Notes: a model not told the origin generated them from the letters alone. Counted from the stretch's first letter, positions 1-8,624 are shown. The stretch is DNA of 64,000 nt from an uncultured Lachnospiraceae bacterium (GCA_944383545.1 CALWPY010000007.1:48285-112284), one strand, 5' to 3'. Numbers and translations: made by a program.

Positions 1-1507
1 CTGCACCGTTAATTCCCTGTCTCTTCACATAAGTAAAGTCAGAAAGAGGCTCAAGCAAATTATAGCCTTTTACATTTGTAACATCATAGTTAAGGGCTGT
101 CAAAGCTATTATTACACGTGAATTTTCAGTTGATTTGGAAGAACTTAATTTAGCACTGCCGTTTTCCTGAACATATTTTTCAACATTAGCTATATAGCCT
201 TCCCTGTATGTATCAGAAAGCTTTCCTGCTCTTGCAAGCCCGAGTATCTGCCATTCCCCGTTTGAAGTGCCTACTCCCGGTACATTCTGAGAAGATAATT
301 TTTCTCCCACTTTGGTATAAATGTTATATACTGCCTCCATATCATTTTCATATGAATCATCACCCTGAGTTGTATCATATGGTCTGTTTATATTAAATGT
401 ATATACCGTTTTATTTGTATCATTTGTTTTATCTGCAACCGTTATGGTAAGTTTTGTATTTCCAAACGGAATATTTTGCAAATATGTAATTTTTGAGCTG
501 TTTATCCCAATATTCTGCTTTATCCCGTTTATATCCGTATATTCGGCATATGCTGTATACTTATCGGTATCATATACCGTTCCGCCTGTTAATGTTAAAG
601 TGCTGGTGGAATAATTTTTTATCTGCAAATTATATTCATATGTATCAGATGAAAAAGTATCATCACTCCAATTTGATAATGCAGATTTCAGAAAATTGAG
701 ACTTTCAAATTCAGGAGGTATTATTTGCGTACCCTCTTTTTTTACTGTAATCTTATATATTTCTGCACCTGAATCTGTCTGATTCATACTCGGCCATGAT
801 GGGTCACCGCATTTTATAATGATTTCCGTACCGTCTGAAACGGGTATTTCAGCAGTTCTCTTATAAAGAGTATCTCCCACATATGTTCTCACCTGAAAAT
901 TTTTGTTATTTGCAGTAGGTACTATTGTAAGCTTTTCAGTATTCTCAGAGACTGTCAGAATGTATTCCCTGTCTGTTGAAGAAAAATCAGTGTCAAAAGT
1001 ACCCGTACTGGCAGTAATACCTTTAAGAGTTTTATCATTTGAACTCCAGTCACTGCCCAAATCAGCTCCCCAGTTTAAGCTGTATGAAACTCTTATTTCA
1101 TCACCCTCTTCGAGAGTTCCTAAAGCCACGGTATAACTTCCTGCTCCTTCATTTGTAAACCAGTCGTTCAGAGTTACCATCCAACCGCTTGATTCTCCGC
1201 CGTCATAGGCGCTGAGCCCGTTTATCTCTGTTATGTAATTTGACTCCGCACCCTGTTGGGTATAACCCTTTTCATTAAGCGCTTTAACTACGGTATTCAT
1301 CATTGTCGAATTTGAATCAATGGTAACCCATGTATCAACAAGTGTGCCCGACCATGCGCCCTCAGCATAGGTTGTGTTTTCAATAACTACATGCACCCTG
1401 CCGCTGTAATCTTCGGCATTACTGATGGTATCAGCAGGCACAAATCCCATAATCATTGCAGTAACAAGAATTATTGCAACTATTCTTTTTAAAACTCTGT
1501 TGTTCAT
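1..1507 (-). CDS. Secreted DUF4430 / cadherin-like sandwich protein, partial (C-terminus beyond window)
   Basis: The reading frame is open from ATG 1507 to the window edge (502 codons), so the C-terminus is missing. The first ~30 residues form a signal peptide (MNNRVLKRI followed by a hydrophobic stretch). Residues ~35-125 (with GGESSGWMVTLND and EEGDEIRVSY) look like a DUF4430, transcobalamin-C-terminal-like domain. Two following segments (~residues 130-370) resemble cadherin-like beta-sandwich repeats. The last part seen (with NGEWQILGLARAGK) resembles an alpha/alpha-toroid prenyltransferase-like domain. A cobalamin riboswitch sits directly upstream, so a surface corrinoid-capture role is inferred. 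AAGGAAGGG upstream supports this start. Confidence 0.8.
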   Translation of the reverse strand, partial: MNNRVLKRIVAIILVTAMIMGFVPADTISNAEDYSGRVHVVIENTTYAEGAWSGTLVDTWVTIDSNSTMMNTVVKALNEKGYTQQGAESNYITEINGLSAYDGGESSGWMVTLNDWFTNEGAGSYTVALGTLEEGDEIRVSYSLNWGADLGSDWSSNDKTLKGITASTGTFDTDFSSTDREYILTVSENTEKLTIVPTANNKNFQVRTYVGDTLYKRTAEIPVSDGTEIIIKCGDPSWPSMNQTDSGAEIYKITVKKEGTQIIPPEFESLNFLKSALSNWSDDTFSSDTYEYNLQIKNYSTSTLTLTGGTVYDTDKYTAYAEYTDINGIKQNIGINSSKITYLQNIPFGNTKLTITVADKTNDTNKTVYTFNINRPYDTTQGDDSYENDMEAVYNIYTKVGEKLSSQNVPGVGTSNGEWQILGLARAGKLSDTYREGYIANVEKYVQENGSAKLSSSKSTENSRVIIALTALNYDVTNVKGYNLLEPLSDFTYVKRQGINGA

Positions 1508-1680
1508 TTAATATTTCCCTTCCTTGAATTTTTATCATTTTATTTCAGGGCAAAATTTTTCCCTATAAGATATATGTAATGCACATATGAATTTATGTGC
1601 CAAAGCGAAAGTCATTGGAAATATCAAAAAAAGAGTAAACTAAATAAACATCTTCTTGCCTAAAGATATTTCCTTAATTA

Positions 1681-1866
1681 ATCCCTTATTCAAGTTTTGT
1701 GTTCTGACTTAGGTTCACTTTACTCAAAGCGCCTTCCCAGGGAATAAATTCCCCAGTGACATAAATTGCTTCTTTCATCCCCTTCACAGCTGGGATAACA
1801 GCGTGGCTTCTCACCACATTCCTTTTAACGGGCGTTGACCCGACCAAGAATTTTATAACGGGATAT
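1681..1866 (-). ncRNA. Cobalamin (B12) riboswitch
   Basis: On the minus strand the B12-riboswitch landmarks occur in order: GTTAAAAGGAATGTGGTGAG, then CGCTGTTATCCCAGCTGTGA, then GTCACTGG...CCCTGGGAAGG, then a B12-box variant AAGTCAGAACAC at 1710-1699. A closing stem is possible between ATCCC...TTAT...TTC (~1866-1850) and GAATAAGGGAT (1691-1681). The element lies between its own promoter and the DUF4430 gene start at 1507. The expression platform is not resolved; GGAAATATC and GATATTTCC further downstream could pair around a T-run. The identification rests on motif order, not on a covariance model. Confidence 0.88.
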
Positions 1867-1883
1867 TTAATTTTAACTTTATA

Positions 1884-1912
1884 ATCATAACAAAGAGTAT
1901 CTTTTACGTCAA
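1884..1912 (-). promoter_or_regulatory. Promoter of the cobalamin riboswitch transcript
   Basis: The -35 TTGACG (1912-1907) and -10 TATGAT (1889-1884) are separated by 17 bp. The -35 overlaps the stop codon of the upstream MetH-activation-like gene, and the predicted start falls ~10 nt before the riboswitch closing stem. Confidence 0.7.
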
Positions 1913-2655
1913 TAATTTTTACAAAACTCACAACCTCCTGATTCTGCCTTACAGAACTGGCAGTCACGGGGCGGCAGCATATTTTTTTCAGTCAGATAAA
2001 GATGAATTCCTATCACACATTTTTCGGGCATGAGAAAACCTGATTCAGATATAATTACACCTATCTTTTCTCCTTGTACAAATTCATATAAATATTTCAT
2101 GGAATCTATATCCATTCCGTAAAAACCCGGACCGAATGAATCCGTGACATATATTTTTCTGCCGTTTTCGGCTTCTGAAAATTCATCTGCACCGTGCTCT
2201 TCATCAGACTCTTCTTTTTCCAGATATTCCTTTAACCAGTCACGTCCGGCATCAAGTATTGCCGTCTGCCACATATTTATTCTTAGAATATCGTTTGCAG
2301 AGTTCTCATCTTCTTTTATTTCAGGAGCCTTAAGCAAAAAAACACAGCCTCCGCAAATTGAGGAGGCATCTATTTTTTTCATAACTTCACATTTTATGAA
2401 ATTCTCTCCGTCCGGCATAAAACCGTCTTCACATAGTTTGTTTTTTATTTCATATATGGGTCTTATGATTATTGATAACTTTTTTCCTGCAAAATACCTT
2501 GTATATATATTTAAGTTTTTTCTGTTTTCTATGGTAAGTCTCTTTTCTCCGATTACTTCAGCTCTTCCCTCTTCCGTACCCGACATTTTTTTCATCTGCC
2601 TGATACATTTTTCATGGATAAAGCTTAATGGGAGTTCTATTATTTTATCGTTCAT
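1909..2655 (-). CDS. MetH reactivation-domain-like corrinoid protein
   Basis: The C-terminal third (TDSFGPGFYGM, then a Q/E-rich helix, then EKIGVIISESGFLMPEKCVIG) matches the pattern of the S-adenosylmethionine-binding activation domain of B12-dependent methionine synthase, where a PGY motif precedes an IGV-x-L-x-ES-x-x-M-x-P segment. The protein ends with two CxxC pairs (CQFC and CEFC), a possible metal site. At ~248 residues it would be a stand-alone reactivation-type protein. It overlaps the Cys-rich gene upstream. ATG 2655 is used here; a TTG at 2661 has better spacing (6 nt) from AAGGA and may be the true start. Confidence 0.62.
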   Translation of the reverse strand: MNDKIIELPLSFIHEKCIRQMKKMSGTEEGRAEVIGEKRLTIENRKNLNIYTRYFAGKKLSIIIRPIYEIKNKLCEDGFMPDGENFIKCEVMKKIDASSICGGCVFLLKAPEIKEDENSANDILRINMWQTAILDAGRDWLKEYLEKEESDEEHGADEFSEAENGRKIYVTDSFGPGFYGMDIDSMKYLYEFVQGEKIGVIISESGFLMPEKCVIGIHLYLTEKNMLPPRDCQFCKAESGGCEFCKNY

Positions 2656-2896
2656 TATCAAAATAAGTCCTTATCTTATTCATTATATAATCGTATCCGT
2701 CTTCCTTATGTGGAATGAGACATTTATCACAGCATTTAATATCATTTTCTGTATAATAAAAGCCGCCTCCGCATTTTTCGTCCATGAAATACAGCGGACA
2801 ATAACAAAACATACAGTTAAAGAAAGCTTCTGAATCTGTCTTGTGACATGGAAAATATTCGCATTTATCATTTTTAAAATATTTATAATTTTCCAT
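2645..2896 (-). CDS. Cysteine-rich small-domain protein
   Basis: This 83-residue protein has many cysteines in the layout of the Cys-rich small domain family: CEYFPCHK, FFNCMFCYCPLY, CGGGFYY, CCDKC and a PHKEDGYDYI tail. That family is commonly encoded beside, or fused to, cobalamin biosynthesis proteins, and it likely binds zinc or an Fe-S cluster. ATG 2896 follows AAGGAG at 5-nt spacing; a GTG six bases earlier sits on the Shine-Dalgarno itself and is rejected. The stop overlaps the start region of the MetH-activation-like gene, indicating translational coupling and a shared corrinoid role. Confidence 0.75.
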   Translation of the reverse strand: MENYKYFKNDKCEYFPCHKTDSEAFFNCMFCYCPLYFMDEKCGGGFYYTENDIKCCDKCLIPHKEDGYDYIMNKIRTYFDNER

Positions 2897-2935
2897 AAGC
2901 ACTCCTTCTTATATGTAAACGCCGATTATAAAAAG

Positions 2936-2964
2936 ATTATATCAGACTGTATTTTGAACTACAA
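2936..2964 (-). promoter_or_regulatory. Promoter of the corrinoid gene pair
   Basis: The -35 TTGTAG (2964-2959) and -10 TATAAT (2941-2936) are 17 bp apart, about 40 bp before the start of the Cys-rich gene. It separates this pair from the T7SS island upstream. Confidence 0.65.
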
Positions 2965-2999
2965 TCATACAAATTATTTTTTATTTTTTTTATATAATC

Positions 3000-3839
3000 T
3001 TATGTTGTTATCAAAAAATCTGCAATCCTTAAAAGATATTCAAATCTTTGCAAAATAAACATTTCTCCTTCTTTATCATCATTTTTAATATTTTTAGGGA
3101 AATAATCTATATTGATTTTATTATTTTTTGCAATCGGATATTTTGTTTTCATTGAATTTATAAGTATTGTAATATGATTATCCTTGAAGCTTATTGCCCT
3201 TATATCGTCATTATCACATAAAAAAATAAGCATGGCATACGGAAGCCGGTTTAGCATTTCTGTTTTGTCTGTATATGTTTCAAAAACATCATCGATAACA
3301 GTTTTTCTTGTATATACCCTGTATTTATTTTCCTGATATTTCATATTTTTCCTATACATGGTAAGGTTTCCGCAATATTTTTCGTTCACCCTGTACTTTA
3401 CCATATATCCGCAAAAATAAAATATTGCATCAAATTCATTAAGCTGCTTATTTTTTCCGCCCCTAGACGGGCAATATCCGGGTAATATACCGTCACAATC
3501 ATAATAGTCATAAAGTCTTATACTGCTTCCAAGAATATATATTCCTTTATAGTTTCCCGAAATATAATCATAAGATGAATGAAAAGGAATACGCCCTGCG
3601 TGTTCTGCCAACGGATTATAGTATATACCGGCTTCTTTCAGTGCAGGATACATGAAAATTCCTTTCTGTTTATAGGTAAACCCATACCTTTTTTCTATAA
3701 CGTCAGAAAAAAATCTTTCTTTATTATCCATACCTGACTTTATTCTCTTTAACCTGATATGTTTATGTAAAAATAATGAAAATATCATAGTTCCAACTAT
3801 AAAAAATGCAACTATGTTACCGATTGTTTCAGAATTCAA
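3000..3839 (-). CDS. Membrane-anchored protein, DUF3137-like, at the end of the T7SS island
   Basis: This 279-residue protein has one N-terminal transmembrane helix (~residues 7-25) followed by a soluble domain. A segment with SYDYISGNYKGIYILGSSIRL resembles the DUF3137 family, but the match is weak. The start must be TTG 3839, because an in-frame TAA immediately precedes it; only a weak GAGTGG lies upstream. It follows a TPR gene by 39 bp and no terminator was seen between, so it probably belongs to the effector-side transcription unit. Its function is unknown. Confidence 0.6.
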   Translation of the reverse strand: MNSETIGNIVAFFIVGTMIFSLFLHKHIRLKRIKSGMDNKERFFSDVIEKRYGFTYKQKGIFMYPALKEAGIYYNPLAEHAGRIPFHSSYDYISGNYKGIYILGSSIRLYDYYDCDGILPGYCPSRGGKNKQLNEFDAIFYFCGYMVKYRVNEKYCGNLTMYRKNMKYQENKYRVYTRKTVIDDVFETYTDKTEMLNRLPYAMLIFLCDNDDIRAISFKDNHITILINSMKTKYPIAKNNKINIDYFPKNIKNDDKEGEMFILQRFEYLLRIADFLITT

Positions 3840-3878
3840 TTATAACCACTCTTTTCTTTTACAATTATATTTTCATTT

Positions 3879-5204
3879 TTACGACAGAATATTTATGACC
3901 GGACTGCCGGATGCCTCCACAATTTTTCTGTCCTGCTCTGCCTTATCCTTTTCGTTCAAATCATCATATATCATGGCTCTTAAATAATAACCTTCTACAA
4001 ATTGTCCATTTGTCAGGGTAATGATATAATTTGCCGATTCCAGAGCCTTTTGTAATTCACCTACGGCTTTGTATGCTAAAGTTCTATAGACATATAAATT
4101 TATATTTCCCGGATGTTTTACACATTCTGAACGAAACTCTATTATTGCATTTCTGAATAAAGCCTCTGCTTTTTCACTGTCTCCTTTTTTCATATATGCC
4201 AGTGCCTCATAATAAACCGCTGCATAATATGCATCCTGATTTTTTGCATTTTCTCTGTTTCTTATAATCTCAAGAGCATAATATATTGCCCTGTCATAAT
4301 CAGCATGTGTAAGTCTTTTAAACATTACATAATAAGCCATTTCATCATCATGTTTTAATTTCAATACCGAAAGCGCGATTTCTTCTGCCTCATCATACTT
4401 TTCAGCCTTAAAAAGAAGCTTTGCCTTTTCTGCAATAAGATAATCCCATCTTCCATTATCATTATCAGAAAGAAAATACGTATCTATAATTTCTACCGCT
4501 TCATCATATTTTTTAGTATGCTCACAATATATAATATAATCATATTTAAATCCCAAATCATCAGGAAACATTGAAACAGCCCTGTCTAATTCCTGCTTTG
4601 CCTCATCACATCTTTCAAGTGCAAGCAGACTTAATATTTTAAAATGATATCCTTCAAAGGCCTCCGGCTTTATTTCAATCAGTTTTTTTGCATTTAACAG
4701 AGCTTTCTGATAATCATTATTCTTGATAAGTAATTGTATTTTCTTTATGGTAGTCCTTCCTTCGTAAGGCGCAAGTGTTTCCGCTTTTCCATAGTAATAT
4801 AACGCAGCATCTGTTTCGTTTTGTTCAGCCAGACAATTAGCCATATGAAAATATATGTTATTTGTTTCAAAACCCATTTCTATTGCTTTTGAATAACAAG
4901 CCTTTGCCTTGTCTATATCTTTATTTATATATGCTATATTTCCTTCATGAAAATATATTGCACCATCTGTATCATCAATTATCTTAGCTTTCTCTATTTC
5001 CTTTGAAGCCATGTCCAAATCTGATATCAGGATATATATTGCCGCCCTGTCCAGATATATTCTTGTAATTTTTTTATCTATTTTTTCTGCCTCATCCAGC
5101 TTATTAATAGCCTCTTTAAATTGTCCCGTACCTACAATAGCCTCAGCCTGTCTAATCAGCTCCTGTACTTCTATTGAAATATTGGTATTAGCTGTGTGTG
5201 TCAT
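3879..5204 (-). CDS. TPR-repeat protein of the T7SS island (paralogue of the 5997-7250 protein)
   Basis: At 441 residues, it consists almost wholly of tetratricopeptide-like helix pairs, with recurring patterns such as AIYFHEGNIAYINKDIDKA, ALYYYGKAETLAP and YHFKILSLLALERCDEA. It has no signal peptide or membrane helix, so it is cytosolic. ATG 5204 is preferred because GGAGGGGAAT lies just upstream; the longer frame lacks a ribosome site. It shares the same order of repeats and phrases (AEXLAP, GYHXK, MFPDD) with the TPR protein encoded on the other side of the WXG pair. A chaperone, adaptor or immunity role for T7SS substrates is inferred. Confidence 0.75.
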   Translation of the reverse strand: MTHTANTNISIEVQELIRQAEAIVGTGQFKEAINKLDEAEKIDKKITRIYLDRAAIYILISDLDMASKEIEKAKIIDDTDGAIYFHEGNIAYINKDIDKAKACYSKAIEMGFETNNIYFHMANCLAEQNETDAALYYYGKAETLAPYEGRTTIKKIQLLIKNNDYQKALLNAKKLIEIKPEAFEGYHFKILSLLALERCDEAKQELDRAVSMFPDDLGFKYDYIIYCEHTKKYDEAVEIIDTYFLSDNDNGRWDYLIAEKAKLLFKAEKYDEAEEIALSVLKLKHDDEMAYYVMFKRLTHADYDRAIYYALEIIRNRENAKNQDAYYAAVYYEALAYMKKGDSEKAEALFRNAIIEFRSECVKHPGNINLYVYRTLAYKAVGELQKALESANYIITLTNGQFVEGYYLRAMIYDDLNEKDKAEQDRKIVEASGSPVINILS

Positions 5205-5299
5205 ATTCCCCTCCGTCAACAACTGCAAAAATACCACAACAACGGGTAATCCCCCTCGTCATTATGGCATTCATGCTTATTAATATGTTTTTTTCGATT

Positions 5300-5599
5300 C
5301 TAAACTCCACCTGCAAGTGACTGGCTTAACTGCTCATCAGTATCTTCAAGTGTATCTGCAACCGAAGTAAGCTGAGAAGCAATTCCTTCAAGTATTACCG
5401 GGAACTGCTCAAGTGTGCTCTGCATCTCCTCATAGCTCTGGAAAAATGCATCCTGTGCTGCTCCATCCCATGTAGCTTCAAGGCTGTCAACCTCTGAACG
5501 AAGGTCGTTTAAAATCTGTGTAATTTCCTCTGCCTTGTTGTTGAACATTGTTGAAGAGTCTCTTAACTCTTCCGGTGTGATAGTAATTCTATCTGCCAT
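5300..5599 (-). CDS. WXG100 family protein (EsxA-like)
   Basis: This 99-residue acidic helical hairpin has a W-D-G turn at residues 44-46 (EATWDGAA) between two helices, the defining layout of ESAT-6/WXG100 proteins secreted by type VII systems. It ends in AGGV without the YxxxD/E tail, so it would rely on a partner for the export signal. A strong GAGGAGG precedes the ATG. It lies 88 bp downstream of a second WXG100-size gene, and the gap contains a possible ACAGCT/AGCTGT hairpin. Confidence 0.92.
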   Translation of the reverse strand: MADRITITPEELRDSSTMFNNKAEEITQILNDLRSEVDSLEATWDGAAQDAFFQSYEEMQSTLEQFPVILEGIASQLTSVADTLEDTDEQLSQSLAGGV

Positions 5600-5687
5600 C
5601 TTTTTGTCCTCCTCTTTTATAATTTTTTAGTTACTCTATCAAAATACAGCTTTGCTGTAATTTGTAGCTGTCTTAAAGCGACTGAAA

Positions 5688-5984
5688 TTATGCTCTTATT
5701 TCCGATATTTTATTTTCAATATTTTCATATGTATCAGAGGCATCCTTCAAAAGGTCCCTTACCTCTCCCACTATATCTAACTGTTTCTGCATATCATTTA
5801 CCCATGAATTATCGAAATTAGAAAAATACTGTGTACTTGCTGCCGACTTCCAGTCTGTATATCGGAGATTGTTTATTGCTGTTTTTAAGTTTGTAAAAGT
5901 GGTACTCAGCTCATCATATTTATCAACATAAAGATTATATGTAGTACTCAGTTCATCTAAATTGATTTCCAGCTTCTTGGCCAT
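5688..5984 (-). CDS. WXG100-like protein with WKS turn and YxxxE tail
   Basis: This 98-residue helical hairpin has the central turn W45-K46-S47, so the usual glycine is replaced by serine. Near its C-terminus it has Y86ENIE90, which fits the YxxxD/E type VII export signal. It could heterodimerise with the 5300-5599 protein, which has the canonical WDG turn but no tail motif; this pairing is an inference from complementarity and adjacency. AGGAGGG lies upstream. The TPR gene is 12 bp upstream in the same unit. Confidence 0.85.
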   Translation of the reverse strand: MAKKLEINLDELSTTYNLYVDKYDELSTTFTNLKTAINNLRYTDWKSAASTQYFSNFDNSWVNDMQKQLDIVGEVRDLLKDASDTYENIENKISEIRA

Positions 5985-5996
5985 TATAATTCCCTC

Positions 5997-7250
5997 CTAT
6001 AAAATAAACTGCTTTCCCGGTTTTTTCCCTGTTTCCTTAAATAAACTTATATATTTATCCTGATTTTCTTTATCACCTGTCTTCTGATAAATAAGGGATT
6101 TTATATAATATATTTCCGGAAGGTTGCTGCCACACATTGTTTCAATAAAGTCAGCAGATTTTATCGCTTCTTCATACTCTCCTGTTTCATAAAGGACAAG
6201 ACATCTGAATATATAAAGCTCCATATCACTTGTATGATTCAAACACATTTTTCTGTATACTTCTGCCGCCTCATGAAAAAGTTCTTCTGCTTTTCCCTCA
6301 TTTCCAATTTTCTTATATATGAGTGCTTCATAATAAATTGCCAGACAATAATATAAATAATCATCCGATTCTTCAGGATTTACTATGCTTTGCTTTATAA
6401 GACCCACACACTGTAACGCCTTTCTGTGGTTATTTATGTAAATAAGACTTATCAGCATATATAAAGCTGTTTCATTTGTATAATTTTCTTTGAAAAGTTC
6501 TGTTCCCTCTATGTCTACTTCTTCATATCTTTCCAGCTTATATAACAGTTTTATTTTAGCTTCTCTTACTTCATATTTTGTGCTGAATTTTTCATCCATT
6601 TCGCAGTATTCCATAAGATATTTTAGTGCCGTCTCATAATCACCGATGTAATCATAATATTCTATTAAATCCATTTTTATTATGTCTTCATCCGGGAAGC
6701 GAACGAGCGCATAACTGATTATGTCCGACGCCGCCTCTATATGATTCTGTAAAAGCATTCCCAGGAATTTATAATGATAGCCTGAAACTTCTTCAGGAAA
6801 CATTCTTATAAGCTTTGAAGCATCTATAAGCAATGTTCTGTATCTGCCAAGGGCAAGATAAATTTCAGCTTTTTTCTCTATTGACCTGGAAAGCTCCGGC
6901 GCCATATTTTCTGCCCTTGAAAAAAATTCCAATGCTTCAACAGGCTTATTTAAAAACATAAGTATACATCCAAGATGATAAAGTGAACTTTCCGTTACAT
7001 AGCCTCTTTTTATAGCAGCTTTGTAAAAGTCCTCTGCAGATTCAAAATCCCCTTCAGCAAAACTCAATACGCCTTTATAAAAATATATAACTGCCGCATC
7101 TTTTGCCAGATTTTCTGCTTTACTTAAAAATACTTTTGCAGTTTCCAAATCATCTTCATTAATGCATGATATTATTCCATTGAGATATTCCCTTATTTCA
7201 TCTTCATTTTCTTCCAAAGCTTTTCTTGTCAGTTCACTGTCACATAACAT
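5997..7250 (-). CDS. TPR-repeat protein of the T7SS island
   Basis: This 417-residue soluble protein is built of TPR-like repeats (AAVIYFYKGVLSFAEGDFES, ALEFFSRAENMAP, GYHYKFLGM). It is clearly paralogous to the 441-residue TPR protein at 3879-5204. It lies directly downstream of the LXG-like putative effector (18-bp gap) and directly upstream of the WXG pair. In LXG loci this position is often taken by chaperone-like or immunity genes, but no immunity domain is recognised here. AAAGGA precedes the ATG with rather long spacing. Confidence 0.75.
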   Translation of the reverse strand: MLCDSELTRKALEENEDEIREYLNGIISCINEDDLETAKVFLSKAENLAKDAAVIYFYKGVLSFAEGDFESAEDFYKAAIKRGYVTESSLYHLGCILMFLNKPVEALEFFSRAENMAPELSRSIEKKAEIYLALGRYRTLLIDASKLIRMFPEEVSGYHYKFLGMLLQNHIEAASDIISYALVRFPDEDIIKMDLIEYYDYIGDYETALKYLMEYCEMDEKFSTKYEVREAKIKLLYKLERYEEVDIEGTELFKENYTNETALYMLISLIYINNHRKALQCVGLIKQSIVNPEESDDYLYYCLAIYYEALIYKKIGNEGKAEELFHEAAEVYRKMCLNHTSDMELYIFRCLVLYETGEYEEAIKSADFIETMCGSNLPEIYYIKSLIYQKTGDKENQDKYISLFKETGKKPGKQFIL

Positions 7251-7268
7251 ATGCAGAAATTCCTTTCA

Positions 7269-8612
7269 CTAATTTGCTAATTTTCCCAGACCGTCAAATA
7301 ATGAATCAAAACCTATCACATCTCCCAGTGTCGGAGTATATCCTAAACTTGTGGAGCCGCCAAACATTGGATTAAACGTATTATTACCTATAGTTCCGCC
7401 GCTTTTTATACTAATCCACATATTTTTTACAGTGTCTTTAACAGTCTTAATATCACTGTAGCTGTTGTTCACACTAGCCGCCGTACTGTTTGTAATATAA
7501 CCATTATCTGCAAGCAGGTCATTTGTAATTATAGAAAGCGGGTCCTCTGCGAAATTGATTAATTTATCTAAATTTTTGAACTGAGGGCAAAGACAATCAT
7601 CTTTAAGTATATTTGTTAACGCAGCCGGACCTTTATCAGGAAATTCTGCTATCATTTTTCCATATTTCTTTAAATTTTTAAAATCGGTATAATCTATAAC
7701 ATCATTTCCGCCTGTTAAGAATTTAATTACCCTGTTGCTTTGATGTATCGTATTATTTGAATCTGCTACAACACCAAGCGTATTTAAATTTGTATAATTA
7801 TTTAAATTATTTTTCCAGTTGCCAAATTCCGTTCCACCTGTGGCAAATTCAGTTACATCAAGAGCTATGTAAAGTACATCTGCTGCCTCATCAAAAAATT
7901 CCGCTCCTGTTGCATCATTCAGCCATTCTGCACCTGCATTAAAAGCATCCTGCATATTTCTGTCTGCCCATTCTTCAGCAGCTTCTTTATCACCGTCCAT
8001 ATAGCAGACTACGGAAACAGAATCTGCAACAACGTCAGCTATTGCTTTTGAAGCTCCCCATCCCAGACCTATCGCCGTCATAACTCCGAGAAAACCTGAC
8101 ACAGGGAAACATGCTATAAATGTTGCAACTGCGGCAACTGCTATAATTACTTCACCTACAAGCTGAATAATACCGCTGTCCCACAGCCATACTATGCCTT
8201 CCCAGAGTATTTCTCCGATATCTCTGTAGCCTGTTGCAATTGCTTCCCATAATTTTTCAAATATTCCCTTTTCATATTCAGGTGTTATACCGTTTTCATT
8301 CATAAAACTATTTGAATCACAGTAAAGTCTTTCTGCCAGTTCATCCTCATGTTCCAGTACATATTCATATACTTCTTCCAGTATTTTTTTGAAGCTTTCC
8401 AATGCTTCTTTTTTACTTTGTACATCTGCTCTGGCACTCTCAACATGGGCATGAGCTGGCCATTTATATCCGTAATCTCCATACAAATTTGCAATATTAT
8501 TTTTTATTCCCTCCAAATGATTCATCCTGCTGTCATATATTCCCAATATATTGGAATCAATATCATTTATTGCATCTTCCCATGCTCCGAAATTAATAAT
8601 GATTTCACTCAT
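7269..8612 (-). CDS. LXG-like putative type VII secreted effector
   Basis: The 447-residue product starts with a ~100-residue helical region with a hairpin around KWPAHAHVES, like the WXG/LXG-type N-terminal targeting module. Residues ~125-160 are Trp-rich amphipathic helices. A hydrophobic, Gly/Ala-rich segment follows at ~155-195 (GEVIIAVAAVATFIACF, then SGFLGVMTAIGLGWGASKA), like the glycine-zipper segments of T7SS toxins. The last ~230 residues match no known toxin fold and lack obvious catalytic motifs. There is no Sec signal peptide. Two small helical genes precede it, as in LXG operons. GGGAGGT lies before the ATG. Confidence 0.7.
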   Translation of the reverse strand: MSEIIINFGAWEDAINDIDSNILGIYDSRMNHLEGIKNNIANLYGDYGYKWPAHAHVESARADVQSKKEALESFKKILEEVYEYVLEHEDELAERLYCDSNSFMNENGITPEYEKGIFEKLWEAIATGYRDIGEILWEGIVWLWDSGIIQLVGEVIIAVAAVATFIACFPVSGFLGVMTAIGLGWGASKAIADVVADSVSVVCYMDGDKEAAEEWADRNMQDAFNAGAEWLNDATGAEFFDEAADVLYIALDVTEFATGGTEFGNWKNNLNNYTNLNTLGVVADSNNTIHQSNRVIKFLTGGNDVIDYTDFKNLKKYGKMIAEFPDKGPAALTNILKDDCLCPQFKNLDKLINFAEDPLSIITNDLLADNGYITNSTAASVNNSYSDIKTVKDTVKNMWISIKSGGTIGNNTFNPMFGGSTSLGYTPTLGDVIGFDSLFDGLGKLAN

Positions 8613-8624
8613 ATTGACCTCCCG

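Noticed and set aside
1686-1967. A 93-codon frame on the minus strand
   Set aside because: It runs through the cobalamin riboswitch and its promoter and has no similarity to known proteins; the conserved RNA motifs explain the sequence.
2144-2833. A 229-codon plus-strand frame
   Set aside because: It is antisense to the two corrinoid genes, which have clear protein motifs, ribosome sites and a promoter.
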